From NCBI GenBank assembly GCA_964017125.1, contig OZ024902.1, positions 54,223,767 through 54,287,766 of the forward strand: a stretch of DNA of 64,000 nt. The letters run 5' to 3'. Position 1 is the first letter of the stretch, and the number at the start of each line of letters is the position of its first letter. Made by a program: the position numbers and the translations under genes. Positions 29,990 to 40,985 of the stretch are shown here, piece by piece. This DNA comes from Flabesymbios commensalis (lineage: Eukaryota > Annelida > Polychaeta > Terebellida > Flabelligeridae). Under the pieces are notes generated by a model. The model was not told the origin of the DNA. It did not search any database and saw only the letters and a list, made by a program, of their open reading frames with translations.

Positions 29990-30960
29990 GTACATGACCT
30001 ATCTGCGATTTTGGTCCGATTTTGAGAAATCGAGCGTATTACACGCTTTTGCCCACTGAGTAGTCAAATTTTGACCTAAATCAATATACTTAAAATAAAT
30101 ACAAAGCTACTGACACATATGCGTTTACATGGATGTCCCATATTGTGTGTCAGATCATTGCAAATGCGCCAGAGAGCTTTCAGTTGGTAGTTTACCCCTA
30201 ATTTTACCTATTTTTCATACTTTTTCTGTAAATAGTCATAATATTTACTCTCAGCTGATCTTTGTATGGTATAAATGTTTATTTTTGATTTAAACGTGTT
30301 CTGAAACTATTGTTGACTAAAATAAACCTATTTGAAAAATAAATAAGGAGTTATGTGAACATATTACATTCTTTTTGGTCAGACGTAATACCTCGCGCGC
30401 TTTTCTTCAGGTTCTGGAAAATTGACCATAATTATGTCACATTTGTGCCCAATGAATAGTCAAATGTCGAGCTATATCAATATATTTGATATCAATTGAA
30501 AGCAGCTACTTTCACATGGATGTAATATATTTTGTATCCGATCATTGCCATATGCACAAGATAATTTTATGTTGGTATTAATTTCATACTTTTTCAGTAA
30601 ATAGTTAAAATACTTTTCTCTCATCTGATATTGAATGTAATGAATATTTGGTTTTGATTCAAATATTTTCGAGAACTATTGTTGACTCAAAATAAACCGT
30701 TTGGAATAAAAATAATGAGCTATTTCAACATATTACACACTTTTTGGGTTGAACTTAAAATGTGCACACTTTTCTGCCGACTTGGGAAAATTGACAGTGT
30801 TTCTCATTTTTGTCCAATAAATACCCAAATTAAAAAATGTATCAACATTTGTGTTAGCAGTTGAAAGTTGCTATCAAGTGCTTTAACGTGGATACATAAT
30901 AGTTTATTTCTGTTAAGTATGAAATGTGCAACAAAGCGCTAAGTTTGTATTTTATCCCTC
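29990..30960. repeat. Tandem repeat of about 370-390 bp, 2.6 units
   Basis: Units align at 30050, 30448 and 30811 (GCCCACTGAGTAGTCAAAT, GCCCAATGAATAGTCAAAT, GTCCAATAAATACCCAAAT) and share CATACTTTTTCTGTAAATAG and ACTATTGTTGACTAAAATAA. Diverged, so not recent. Confidence 0.75.
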
Positions 30961-31075
30961 AATTTAAACAACTTACAACAGTTTTTAGTGAATACCAGCC
31001 GGACTTCATCTCGTTCATGTTTACTTTTTATGGTGAAAATATTTGCTATTACTTTTACATTTTCTGGAGCCATTT

Positions 31076-31775
31076 TACAAAACTGATCTTGACCACTGAA
31101 GACGTTATCATAGCCACTTTAAAAATCATCTAAACGACTACAAAAGTGATCTTGACCACTAACGAATTAAGTGATCACAGTCACTTTAAAAGTTATATGA
31201 GACACTACAAATGTGATCCTGGCAACTAACAAGCTGGTGTCAGCCACTGAAAAAGTTATCTAAGCCACTACAAAGTGATCTTTGCCACTGAAAAAGTGAT
31301 CACAGCCACTAAACAAAGCTTCTGAACCACTACAAAAGTGATCTTAACCACTAAAGAAGTGATCACAGCCACTTTAAAAGTTATCTCAGCCACCCACAAA
31401 GGTGATCTTGGCCAACTAACAAAATGGTGTCAGCCACTGAAAAAGTTATCTAGGCCACTACAAAGTGATCATGGCCACCGAAGAAGTGACCACAGCCACG
31501 TTAAAATCTTGGCCACTAACAAACTGTGGCCGATATCACCTTGGTAGTAGCTGAGATAACTTTTAAAGTGGCTGTGATCACTTCTTCAGTGACCAAGATC
31601 ACGTTTGTAGTGGCTGAGTTCATTTTTAAGGTGGTTGTAATCACTTATTTAATTATAGTGGTCAAGATCACTTTTGTGGTGGTTTAAATATTTTGAAAGT
31701 GGCTGTAATTCACTTCTTCAGTGGCCAAGATCACTTTGTAGTGGCTTAGATAACTTTTCAGTGGCTGACACCAGT
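31076..31775. repeat. Inverted minisatellite: head-to-head array of ~20-bp units
   Basis: 31076-31527 is an array of words like CACTACAAAAGTGATCTTG, CACTGAAGAAGTGATCAC and AGCCACTTTAAAAGTTATCT. From about 31528 to 31775 the same words continue in reverse complement (GATAACTTTTAAAGTGGCTG, GTGATCACTTCTTCAGTG). The whole can fold into a hairpin with arms of about 240 bp. Confidence 0.85.
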
Positions 31776-31905
31776 GGCGCGTTTTTGGTACGTTATTTTC
31801 CAGATTTCTCGTGACCTAATTCCTGCCGCTTACGAAAATGAAAAAAGCTCGTTGACCCAGTTTGACTCCCTCTTTAACATGTATAGAGAGGATACGAGCA
31901 CTCTG
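31775..31905 (+). repeat. Dispersed ~130-bp repeat, copy near inverted minisatellite
   Basis: GGCGCGTTTTTGGTACGTTA through CCTAATTCCTGCCGCTTACG to CTCTTTAACATGTATAG. Matches, in reverse complement, two tandem units at 61205-61334 and 61334-61485. Nature unknown. Confidence 0.7.
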
Positions 31906-32245
31906 ACCCACTCGTTGAATCCCAACGATCCTCGTATGCAAATGAACTATTTATAAGAGCTCGTTTCTTTTCCCGATGATAAAACGGGGCCCTGCTGGTT
32001 CTGCCCCGGGAGGGGGGATCCCTGTCCTGTACGTGCCGTGTGCACACGCACGTGCTACCCCTGGTATATAAATAGTTTCCCGGTATAAACACAGTGTGTT
32101 TTTTTTATAATAGTGCTGCTGCTCGCATAAATTTTCACCATCTACCCTGTAAACCCATCAATTAATATAACCTTTAATTAAATATATATTACGTGGACTT
32201 ATGCATTATAATATTAAATGCTATTAAAAATTCATATCGCGTAGC

Positions 32246-32608
32246 TTAAAGGGACTAGCCCAGGTCTAAAATCATCAAAAAATTGGGGATTTAATTTTGT
32301 CTTCTTAATATGACCATATGATGTAAACATGTCCATAGACTAGAACTGCAAAAGTTTTTTATTTTTTGTGCGGCGCATTTACCAGGCTAGATATAGAGAC
32401 GAAATTCCCGTATTTCTTATTTTTGACATGGTTGTCAATAATTATAAATCAGGAAGTTCGTCTCTATATCTGGTGAATGCGCAGCAGAAAAATTAAAAAC
32501 TTTTGCAGTTCTAGTCTATGGACATGTTCACATCATATGGTCATATTAAGAAGCCAAAATAAAATCACCGATTTTTTTATGATTTTAGACCTGGGCTAGT
32601 CCCTTTAA
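32246..32608. mobile_element. TTAA foldback MITE, uninterrupted copy (AGGGACTAGCCC family)
   Basis: Ends TTAAAGGGACTAGCCCAGGT and ACCTGGGCTAGTCCCTTTAA are perfect inverted repeats; arms of about 150 bp continue with small differences through ATGACCATATGATG and CATCATATGGTCAT. Partial copies at 56624-56705 and 58430-58550, and an interrupted one at 21728-22263. Confidence 0.9.
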
Positions 32609-33310
32609 TGTAGTTGGCTGAATACATTACAATAATACATTATAAGATGTTTGTAGCCGCCTAATTTCTGCTGTATGATGTGGGTTGGTCACGTAATTAT
32701 TTCAGTTATATTTGTAACCAGTGGCACTGATATGAAGTTAAAACTTTATTGGTCAAATCTTTCGTTGTCTTTGTTCATCGCTATTATATATCTTTATTGT
32801 GTTCATTGGTTTAAGGACCGTAGATTAATTACATTGAATGTGATATTTCGATATGAATCTGCTGAAACGTTGTTTGTTACTAGGGTATAGAACTCAAATA
32901 TGACAATAAAGTGTGGAAAATTGCAATAAATGAGGATGGTCGCGTGGTTCCAGTGACAAATATTTCCGTATCGTATCATTCCTAATTTCAGGTGGCAAAT
33001 TTATAATAAATCACATAAAAATTGAATCAAAAATTTAGAAAAACATAAGGATCATAAATTATGCTTCTCAGTAGCGAGTTTTATTTTGTGTAATTTAATA
33101 TTTTAATTATTTTATTGCTTAATTCTGATATTTCTGATATCTAGTGGCGGCCATTTCGGATTTAGCCCCTACGGTGGCGCAAGGCGATGCCTTTTTTGGC
33201 ATCCACCAAAAATCGATCAAGTAGGGTTCTGTTGACATCTGGGCCAAAATTGGTGGCTTTGGAACAATTGCCTCAAACATTCCATTTATTGCCCTAATAG
33301 CCCTGACTAT
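32609..33310. other. No recognised feature
   Basis: AT-rich sequence without convincing coding or repeat structure. Confidence 0.6.
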
Positions 33311-33472
33311 CAGGCCACTTTTGTGCACATACAGGCTAAATTGTGCCAGGAGAACCTCCTGAGGATGGTGAGATGAGTGAGATGACGTCACTGCCCTCCA
33401 GACACAGGATTCGAAATTCAAACCCTGGAGGTCTGAAGCCGAGCACGCTACCTCTCGGTCACGGAGGCTCCC
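33311..33472 (-). mobile_element. tRNA-derived SINE, best copy
   Basis: Read on the - strand from 33472: GGAGCCTCCGTGACCGAGAG, then GTAGCGTGCTCGG (A-box-like), then TTTGAATTTCGAATCC (B-box-like), then a body shared with 18591-18683 and 34741-34824. This order of Pol III boxes in an interspersed body is the sign of a tRNA-derived SINE. Confidence 0.7.
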
Positions 33473-33521
33473 CACAATACTGAGTTATACGAGTGGATGG
33501 GAAGAAACAGTTTTGTTTCTC

Positions 33522-33600
33522 ACAAATCTCCGCGACCGGGAAACGAACTCTGAACTCTAGCGTGAAAGGCAGCGGTGCTAACCACTACCCTAGGGCCCCT
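33522..33600 (-). mobile_element. Second tRNA-like SINE head
   Basis: On the - strand: GGGGCCCTAGGGTAGTGGTT, AGCACCGCTGCC (A box), later AGTTCGTTTCCCGG (B box). It lies 50 bp from the previous SINE in the same orientation. The CCA end and cloverleaf are not convincing, so it is called a SINE head and not a tRNA gene. Confidence 0.5.
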
Positions 33601-33860
33601 GTCTTTGAAGGACAGACAAGCTGCACAACAAATTTCACCAAGCACAGGCTACACAAATTCATGGAAATCATATGATGGCTTGTTCTTGTCGTTTTATTAC
33701 TAAACAGTAATGCTCTGCTACCTTGAAATGAATGTCCCTTTATGGCAACATATAGCTAGGTCAATGGATGCCGTATTATTTGATCCTAATTTAATAATTA
33801 ATTTAGATAATTAATTAGTGTGTGGAAACTCAATCGAAAAGTAACAAAGGCTTATACCAT

Positions 33861-33977
33861 TTAACCCATTTTACGTTTGTATCATTTTCAGTGAAGACAA
33901 TGCAAAATGTTTGGATTCTATTGTTTTCTGACGCAAATTAAAAATCTACACGTTTTATGTTAGTCGTGAAAGGGTTA
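33861..33977. mobile_element. TTAA MITE, 117 bp
   Basis: Ends TTAACCCATTTTACG and GTCGTGAAAGGGTTAG; one outer TTAA has decayed. Interior AT-rich. Confidence 0.65.
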
Positions 33978-34221
33978 GTTATAGGCCTAATGTGCAAATG
34001 TGATTTGTCGTCTGCAAGGGGGAGATGCGAGCCAATAATAGATGTGTAATAAGGTAGGCCTAGTTAACTAAACTTAGGGACAACAATGGGTCCAATAAAG
34101 AAACCTAAGGCACTCACTTCAAAATACTTCTTATATGATCCATTGCTTGTTATGGACAATAATATATAGTACAATTTAGCCACCGAAATTATAGACTTTA
34201 ATGCCTCGGACCATGAATTTG

Positions 34222-34347
34222 TTAACCCGTTTGTGACGAGCCCCGGAGATCTCCGGGTCTGATTGCATGAGATAACTATGACGTCATAAAATAATCTCGT
34301 TTCAGAAAGAGCGCAGTAGCATAATGATCTCGTGTTCAACGGGTTAA
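34222..34347. mobile_element. TTAA MITE, 126 bp, with CCCGGAGATCTCCGGG palindrome
   Basis: Ends TTAACCCGTTTGTGACGAG and CTCGTGTTCAACGGGTTAA, an imperfect 19-bp inverted repeat. Inside lies a perfect 16-bp palindrome containing the BglII-like core AGATCT. Confidence 0.8.
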
Positions 34348-34740
34348 TAATGTAGACCAGGCCTAACTGTCGATCAGTTAAAGCAATCGCTGATCTGAGT
34401 TAAAATGACCCCCATTCACAACTGTCCAGATACAAGTTCGAAATATAATTTTCTGTTATATTATATGCGTTGCGGGATTTTTAGATGTCGGGAGGGTGGC
34501 AATCTGCGGGCGGCACCCTACCCATGGGGTGCGGCACCCTGCCCGTGTGGTGCGGCGAAGCGGTGTGATGGTGTCCTGATTCTGGGTAGTCCTTTCAAAG
34601 TGTGTCCAAGATTTGTGTCGTGTTTTAGACCAACCCTTGCAGGACCTTGGGTCTCAGTTTTAAATAAAAACCTCTCAGATTATTTTAGCATTAAATTGTC
34701 TACTGTTCTGTATCCCAGATAATGAAATAAATCGGCTTTT
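34348..34740. other. No recognised gene; one CGGCACCC-rich patch
   Basis: Around 34500-34560 a GC-rich patch repeats GCGGCACCCTRCCC. Otherwise nothing is seen. Confidence 0.5.
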
Positions 34741-34824
34741 AGGCAACTTTGTGGACATATAGGCTAACTGGGCTGGGGAACATCCTGAGGATGGTGAGAT
34801 GACACTGCCCTCCAGACACAGGAT
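34741..34824 (-). mobile_element. SINE fragment (body), third copy
   Basis: GGCAACTTTGTGGACATATAGGCTAAC to CCAGACACAGGAT corresponds to the body of 33311-33472. It stops 15 bp before the giant foldback element. Confidence 0.6.
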
Positions 34825-34838
34825 AGTATATGTTATAT

Positions 34839-37585
34839 CCATGGGCTAGAACCACCCACCATGCACCCCCCCCCCTCCACATTTCACCCACACCGATTTT
34901 TTTTTTAAACCTTGATATGTCTAAAACATGAAATGAGATGTTAACACCGAAAACAAGGGTAGAACTTTATATTTTGACCCCTTATAGGGGGCTACCCCCA
35001 AACCCGTCTAAAATTAGGAAGTAGGGCTACGCAAACGTCTATCGTAGCTATTCTTGTCTAGCAATATGCAATATACCATATAAAAGGTAATTACATTTCC
35101 GTTCTAATGATGTATTGCATGATGCAGTGGAATGAAGGTTTTTTTTCTACAAATACGTTGAAACATGTTTTTTTATTACAGAATAATCAAAATCGACAAC
35201 AAAACAAGCTAGTTATCATGGTCAAAGGAAACGACTTGACAAAACATAATTATTGGCCATATCTATATTTACCTTATCTTTTCTGAACCCAGATGTGTAT
35301 TTGCTTAAAACTGAGTGTCATTTAGATTTGTACATGGCATATATATTTTCAAATGAGAGAATATTGCAGCCTTTTTATGAAAATGTGTGTATTTAGGTGG
35401 GCTGAAATATAAAACATTGAACTTTGCTCGACATTTGAGTGCTAATTATTTTTTGCGCTTGTTTTTACATAATCCGGGTGTGCTGAATTCGAATATGTCG
35501 GTTAACATTCTATATTTGTCATATAGGTGTCATTCACCTTCAAATAAGCAAAACAAAAAATGGCCGCCAAAACCACATATGTTTTATAATTTTTGTTACA
35601 TAATATTGCACGATTTCTGGTTTCTGCATGAGTTGATAAATTTATGTCTAATGTTTTTTGATCAAAATGACCTTTGTTTGACCTTCAAGTTCAAAATGGT
35701 TACCGCCAACACACACATAAAAGCTGTTTTTATGCATGTGAGCTATAATGTCATAAACAACAGACTCCGTAATACGGCATATAAGGTTGCAAGGCATTCG
35801 AAACTGTAATTTAATCACAGTATATTATAACATGCTTTGATTTGCTTAGTATTTAAGATGATGTTATTATTTTTATAGTAAATGGTCTCACCACCCTGAA
35901 TAAGGCGAAATCCGGCCAGGTGTCTAATAATAAAGGAATCATAGCACAAAATATTTTTTAATGCTTCTGTTCTAACCTCTGTTGAGATAAAAAAAAATAT
36001 ATAAACAGGCTATAATGTTGTGAATATTTAATAAACACACGTTGTTTCTGTCATGCAGGATATCAGATATAACTGTTTCATGATAATCTCGCAGGGGTAC
36101 AGTGGGTTAAGAGGATGTGTGTCTGGTCTGTAACAGAGGGTAGGAATTTGAGCTAATTTTGAGCTGTTCTGACGTTTATGCACTTCATGGACTGTAGCTC
36201 AAAATCTGTCTGGTTACCAAACATATATCGGACATGTTTTTGAAAAAGGACAGATCAGGTTTTGTCATGATATGTGACACTATATGTGAATATTGTCGAA
36301 AAGGGGTGAAATCGGCCCATGGAATTGAGACAGTTTACATGTATTTCAATGGGAGCGGCATTTAGGGTGGTGAGACCATATGTAAAATGGCGTCCATCTT
36401 GGATTTTACGATAAACTATAGGTCAGGCGATGAACAATAAACACCAGAAATGTGTTTTTTCGGCCCCCAAGTCATACAAAATAAAAAAATTGAGCAATTT
36501 CGTGTCAAAAATAAAGGTGTTTAATTTACATTTTGATAGTCATTTTGTTTCTTGTTCATAAAAAGGTGAATTTCGCCATTTTGGATTTTTTCATTTAAAT
36601 TTACTCGTCAGTAACTTTTATTTCTGGTCCGCTATGTTAACAGAAATAAATCATACTATCGTCAACATTTTAAGCGGTATACTTATAATAACAGTAAATA
36701 TATAAAAAACGACAGACATCTTAAATCTAAAGGTCAAATCAAGAGTATTTCTTCCCAAAGACACTAGAAAAAAAATATAATAAAAATCTTGCAGAAATCA
36801 TCAATTGCGCTTTCTTGAGCTAAAAAACATAGAAAATACGGGGGTTTCTTTACATTTTGGCAGCCATTTTGTGTTTTTCTAATTTGAAGGTGAAGGTCAC
36901 CAAATATAGAATATTATCCGACAGATTCGAATTCAGCACACACAAATTATGTAAAAACAAGTGGATAAAAAATTATACACAAAAATTCCGAGAAAAAAAG
37001 CATGTTTCAGATATCAGCCCATGCAAAATACAATTATTTTCAAGTAAGGCTTCAATGTTATCATTAAAAAAAATCCAGGACATTTATAAATAAAAATAGC
37101 ACTCATTTTTAAGCATACACATAATTATCTGCGTTCAAAATATATAGGCCAGATATGGATATGTCTAATAATTACATTTTCTTAAGTAGTTTTCTTTCAC
37201 CATGTTGAATCGTTTGTTTTGTTGTTCATTTTGATTATTTTATAACAAAATATCATGCTTGTGCGTATGTGGAGAGACAACTACTAACTCAATGTGTGAT
37301 ATATCATAACAACGGGAATTTAATTATCTGTTATATGGTATATTGCATGTGTAGATTGCTAAACACGAATAGATACGACAGACGTTTGCGTAGCCCTACC
37401 CCCTAATTTTAGACAGGTTTGGGGGTACCCCCCTATAAGGGGTCAAAATATAAAGTTCATCCCTATTTTTTTGCTGTTAACATCTCATTTCATGTTTTAG
37501 ACATATCAAGGTTGATAAAGAAGTTAGTGTGGGTGAAATGTGAGGGGGGGGGGGGGGTGCATGGTGGGTGGTTCTAGAGCCATGG
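34839..37585. mobile_element. Giant foldback (long-TIR) element, complete copy
   Basis: Starts CCATGGGCTAGAACCACCC and ends in its reverse complement, GGTGGTTCTAGAGCCATGG. Left arm 34839 to about 35895; right arm about 36355-37585, diverged but alignable over about 1 kb (shared blocks CTTGATATGTCTAAAACATG, ATTGCATGTG/ATATACCATATAA, GTGTGCTGAATTCGAAT, TTCACCTTCAAAT). Inner borders share GTGGTCTCACCACC / GGGTGGTGAGACCA. About 450 bp of unrelated middle. No transposase frame; open frames in the arms are not conserved as protein. Confidence 0.8.
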
Positions 37586-37944
37586 CTTATTAGTGTGTAA
37601 TTCTGTGTCATGTTCATGTTGATTTTAAATGAATGTTTTTTTCCACTATAATATACAAACCATAGATCAACAAAAAAACTGTTTTATTTTTTCGTCCAGT
37701 GGTTATATAAAAAATTTATAATGGCCGCCATCGATGACAAACTTATCAATAATCGGCATGTATTTGGCCAGAAATGAACACAGACACAAGCAATGGTTCT
37801 TTTAAAGTGAGAAACAGCTCATAGATAAGTTCTACATAATTATGTCAGAGAATACACTAGACATAATTATTGTATCTAGGGCTACTGTGATTTATCTTCA
37901 TGTTACTGGGTGATTTTAACGGGTACCATACAATGTAGAGATGT

Positions 37945-39722
37945 GGTATTGGTCCCCGTGCACCCCTCCCACTACTACTCACCCCACACCAGCTTTTTAA
38001 GCTTTGATATGTCTAAAACATGACATGAGATGTTACTAGTAAACAATAAGGACGAACTTTATATTATGACCGCTTTTATAGGCCTGGGTATCCCAAACAT
38101 AGAATTAGGGGGTAGGGTTGCGTAAGCGTCCTTCATTGATTTTCTGATTACCCAATCAGCACACGCGCTATACCATATAACAGATAATTACATTTCCGTT
38201 CTAATATTATATCTTCCATTGCAGTACAGTAAATAGTCATCTCTTCACATACGCTCAAGCATATTTTTTTATTATAAAATTATCATAATGAACAAAACAA
38301 ACTAGTCAACGTGGTCAAAGGAAACGACATAATAAATCGTAGTTATTGAACACATCCACATCTGTCCTCTGTTTTATGAATCTAGATAGATAATGTGTAT
38401 GCTAAAAAATGAGTGTTATTTATATTTATTAATGTAATATATATTTAATGAAAGAATTTTGCAGCCTTTCATGAACATATGTCTATTTAGCCTGGGCTGA
38501 AATCTGAAACATTTCTCGAAATATTAGTTTATACTTTTTTATCCACTTGTTTTTACATAATTGGTGTGTACTGAATTCTAATCTGTCGCATAATAAGCCT
38601 AATCTTTATTTGGTGATCTTCACCTTCAAATTAGCCAAAAACAAAATGACCACCGAGATGCTAAGAAAACTCCATATTTTCTATAGTTTGTCGCACATAA
38701 AAGCACAATTTATGGTTTTTAATTGATCATTTATTTTTTGTGTCATTGGAAAGAAATAACCTTTCTTTGACTTTTTGATCCAAGACATCCGCCGTTTTTT
38801 ATGTATTTACTGTTACTATATTAGTAGGCTATACTGCTAAACATGTTGACGATAATAATTATGACGTATGTGTGGTAACATAGTGGATTAGGACTAAACA
38901 TTATTGACAAGTGAATTTGACAGAAAAATTCAAAAATAGCCGCAAAAATTTACCTTCATATAAACAAGAAACATTATGGCTATTTAATGGCTATTTTATT
39001 TGTGGCTCGGAATTGCTCAATTTATTGATTTTGTGTGACTTGAGGGCAGAAACAAGCATTTCTGGTGTTCATTGTTCATCGTCTGACCTATAGTTTATCG
39101 TAAAATCCAAGATGAACGTCATTTTGCATATTTACTATTAAAAAATGATGTCATTCTGATTACTTAGCACATCAAAGCATGTTAGAATATACTGTACTTA
39201 AACACAGTTTCGAATGCCTTGCAACCTAATCTGCCGTATTACGTAGTCTATTTTTTAGATTTCCATTAGACAAATGTTGTTTATGATATTATAGTTCACG
39301 TGCATATAAAAACGGTTTTGGCGGTAACTATTTTGAATTTGAAGGTCAAATAAAGGTCATTGTGATCGAAAAACATGGGACATGATAAATTTATCAACTC
39401 AAAATCATGCAGAAACCAGAAATCGTGCCATAATTTGTAACAAAAATATAGAAAAGATGTGGTTTTGGCGGCAATTTTTTGTTTTGCTTATTTAAAGGTG
39501 AAGGACACCAAATATATAATTTTATACCACAGATTGGAATTCAGCACACGCGAATTATGTAAAAGCAAGCGGGAGAAAAAATATAGACTTAAATGCAGAG
39601 CAAAGTTCAATGTTTCATATTTCAACCCAGGACAAACACACACATTTTCAAAAAAGTCTGCAATATTTTTTCATTTAAAAATATATATGCAATCTACAAA
39701 TTTATCTATTTGATCTGGGTTT
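37945..39722. mobile_element. Second copy of the giant foldback element, inverted and shortened
   Basis: 37945-39125 is the reverse complement of the right half of the previous copy; 39125-39722 is the reverse complement of part of its left arm. The ~450-bp middle is absent, and the outer part of one arm is lost at the right end, next to an (AT)n run and a hAT-like end. Confidence 0.75.
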
Positions 39723-39755
39723 AGAAAACATAGGTCATATATATATATATATGGT

Positions 39756-39880
39756 CAGAGATGTGGTCAAATCCGTATTCGTATTTGCGTATTTGAATTT
39801 AGCGTATTTGTATTTGACTTTTTGAAGAGGCCTGTATTTGTATTTGATCCCTGTATTTGATGTATTTTATCGAATATAAT
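39756..39880. mobile_element. hAT-like element end with GTATTTG subterminal repeats
   Basis: CAGAGATGTGGTCAAATCCG followed by seven or more copies of CGTATTTG/TGTATTTG. This arrangement is common at hAT ends. The opposite end was not found, so this is a fragment. Confidence 0.55.
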
Positions 39881-40164
39881 TTAAAAAACAATTTTTTCCC
39901 AAGGTTGACAAAGCGAATTTACTGGGCATGAAAAAGTCAATATCATCACGTTTAAAAGTCTTTATCTTCAGTACCATTTTACTAAGCTTGTATTCAATAT
40001 TTGGCACTTACGACATGCAATATTTGTATGTACCTATATTTTGTTTTAACATAGCATTATAATAACCTAAAGAGGTGTAAATTAGATGGTCTCAAGGTAC
40101 GCCTGTGTTGGGCATGTGTTCTCAAATCAGTGAGGCGTGAGCAGCTAACAAGTGAGATACGTCA

Positions 40165-40336
40165 GGGGTGTAATTATCAAAGATTATTGAACTTGTCCGA
40201 GAACTGGTTACTAGCCAGATGCAGAACAAATTAGAGAAGGATAAATGAAAAACTTTTCAAGTAATCCTTAATGGTATTAACACCGATATTAATTTCAATT
40301 GCAATAGCCCACCCTTTTAAATTAATAGGCGGGCTA
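40165..40336. mobile_element. Right end of a GGCGGGCTA-terminated element
   Basis: Shares ATTGAACTTGTCCGAGAACTG, GGATAAATGAAAAACTTTTC and CTTCAATTGCAATAGCCCACC with 44009-44619 and ends in the same GGCGGGCTA. Confidence 0.7.
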
Positions 40337-40985
40337 AAAATGACCACAAGTCTGCCATTTAAAATGTAATTTTGCTAAACTTTTCAGAACATAACCCTTT
40401 CAGAAACCGCACATTTTGTTCAATAGTAATAGTCTAGCTATCTGGTACGATTTTCCAGATATTACAATATATTATAGTCAATAATGGCCACAAGACTTGT
40501 CATTTAAAATTTTATGGAGGATAACATTTTCAGGGCATGTCCCTTTCTGAACCCGCACATTTTGTTTTATATTAATAGTAATGACAAAGCTATCTGACAC
40601 GTGTTCCACATATTACGCATATTCAAGTTAACAATGATCATAAGTCCACTATTTTCAGTTTTATCGAGGTGACATTTTTCAGGACATATCCTCCCCTGAA
40701 AACTGCACATTTTATTCTATTGTAATGGGCTATCTACCTGGTACGGTTTTCCAGATATTACTCATTTTAAAGTCTATAATTGCTGCATGTCGGCCATTTT
40801 TAATTTAATCGAGTTGACATTTTTCAGGACATGCCACTCCCTGAAACCGCACATTTTGTTTAATAGTAATGTTCTTGCGATCTGACACGATTTTCCAGTT
40901 TATATTAAACATAATAAAGTCAAAAGTGGCTGCAGGTCGGCCATTTTGAATTTGATTAAATTGAAATTTTCCATGGTATATCATT
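40337..40985. repeat. ~148-bp tandem satellite, four units
   Basis: CCGCACATTTTGTT-like words recur at about 40408, 40552, 40702 and 40846, each followed by CTATCTGGTACGATTTTCCAG and GGCCATTTT. A stray partial unit lies at 41260-41370, and a two-unit locus at 54990-55390. Confidence 0.8.

Noticed and set aside
33522-33600. Possible true tRNA gene
   Set aside because: A and B boxes are present but acceptor-stem pairing and anticodon arm were not convincing; more likely a SINE head.
35387-35809. 140-codon frame in the giant foldback arm
   Set aside because: The matching arm copies do not keep the frame, so it is not a conserved protein.
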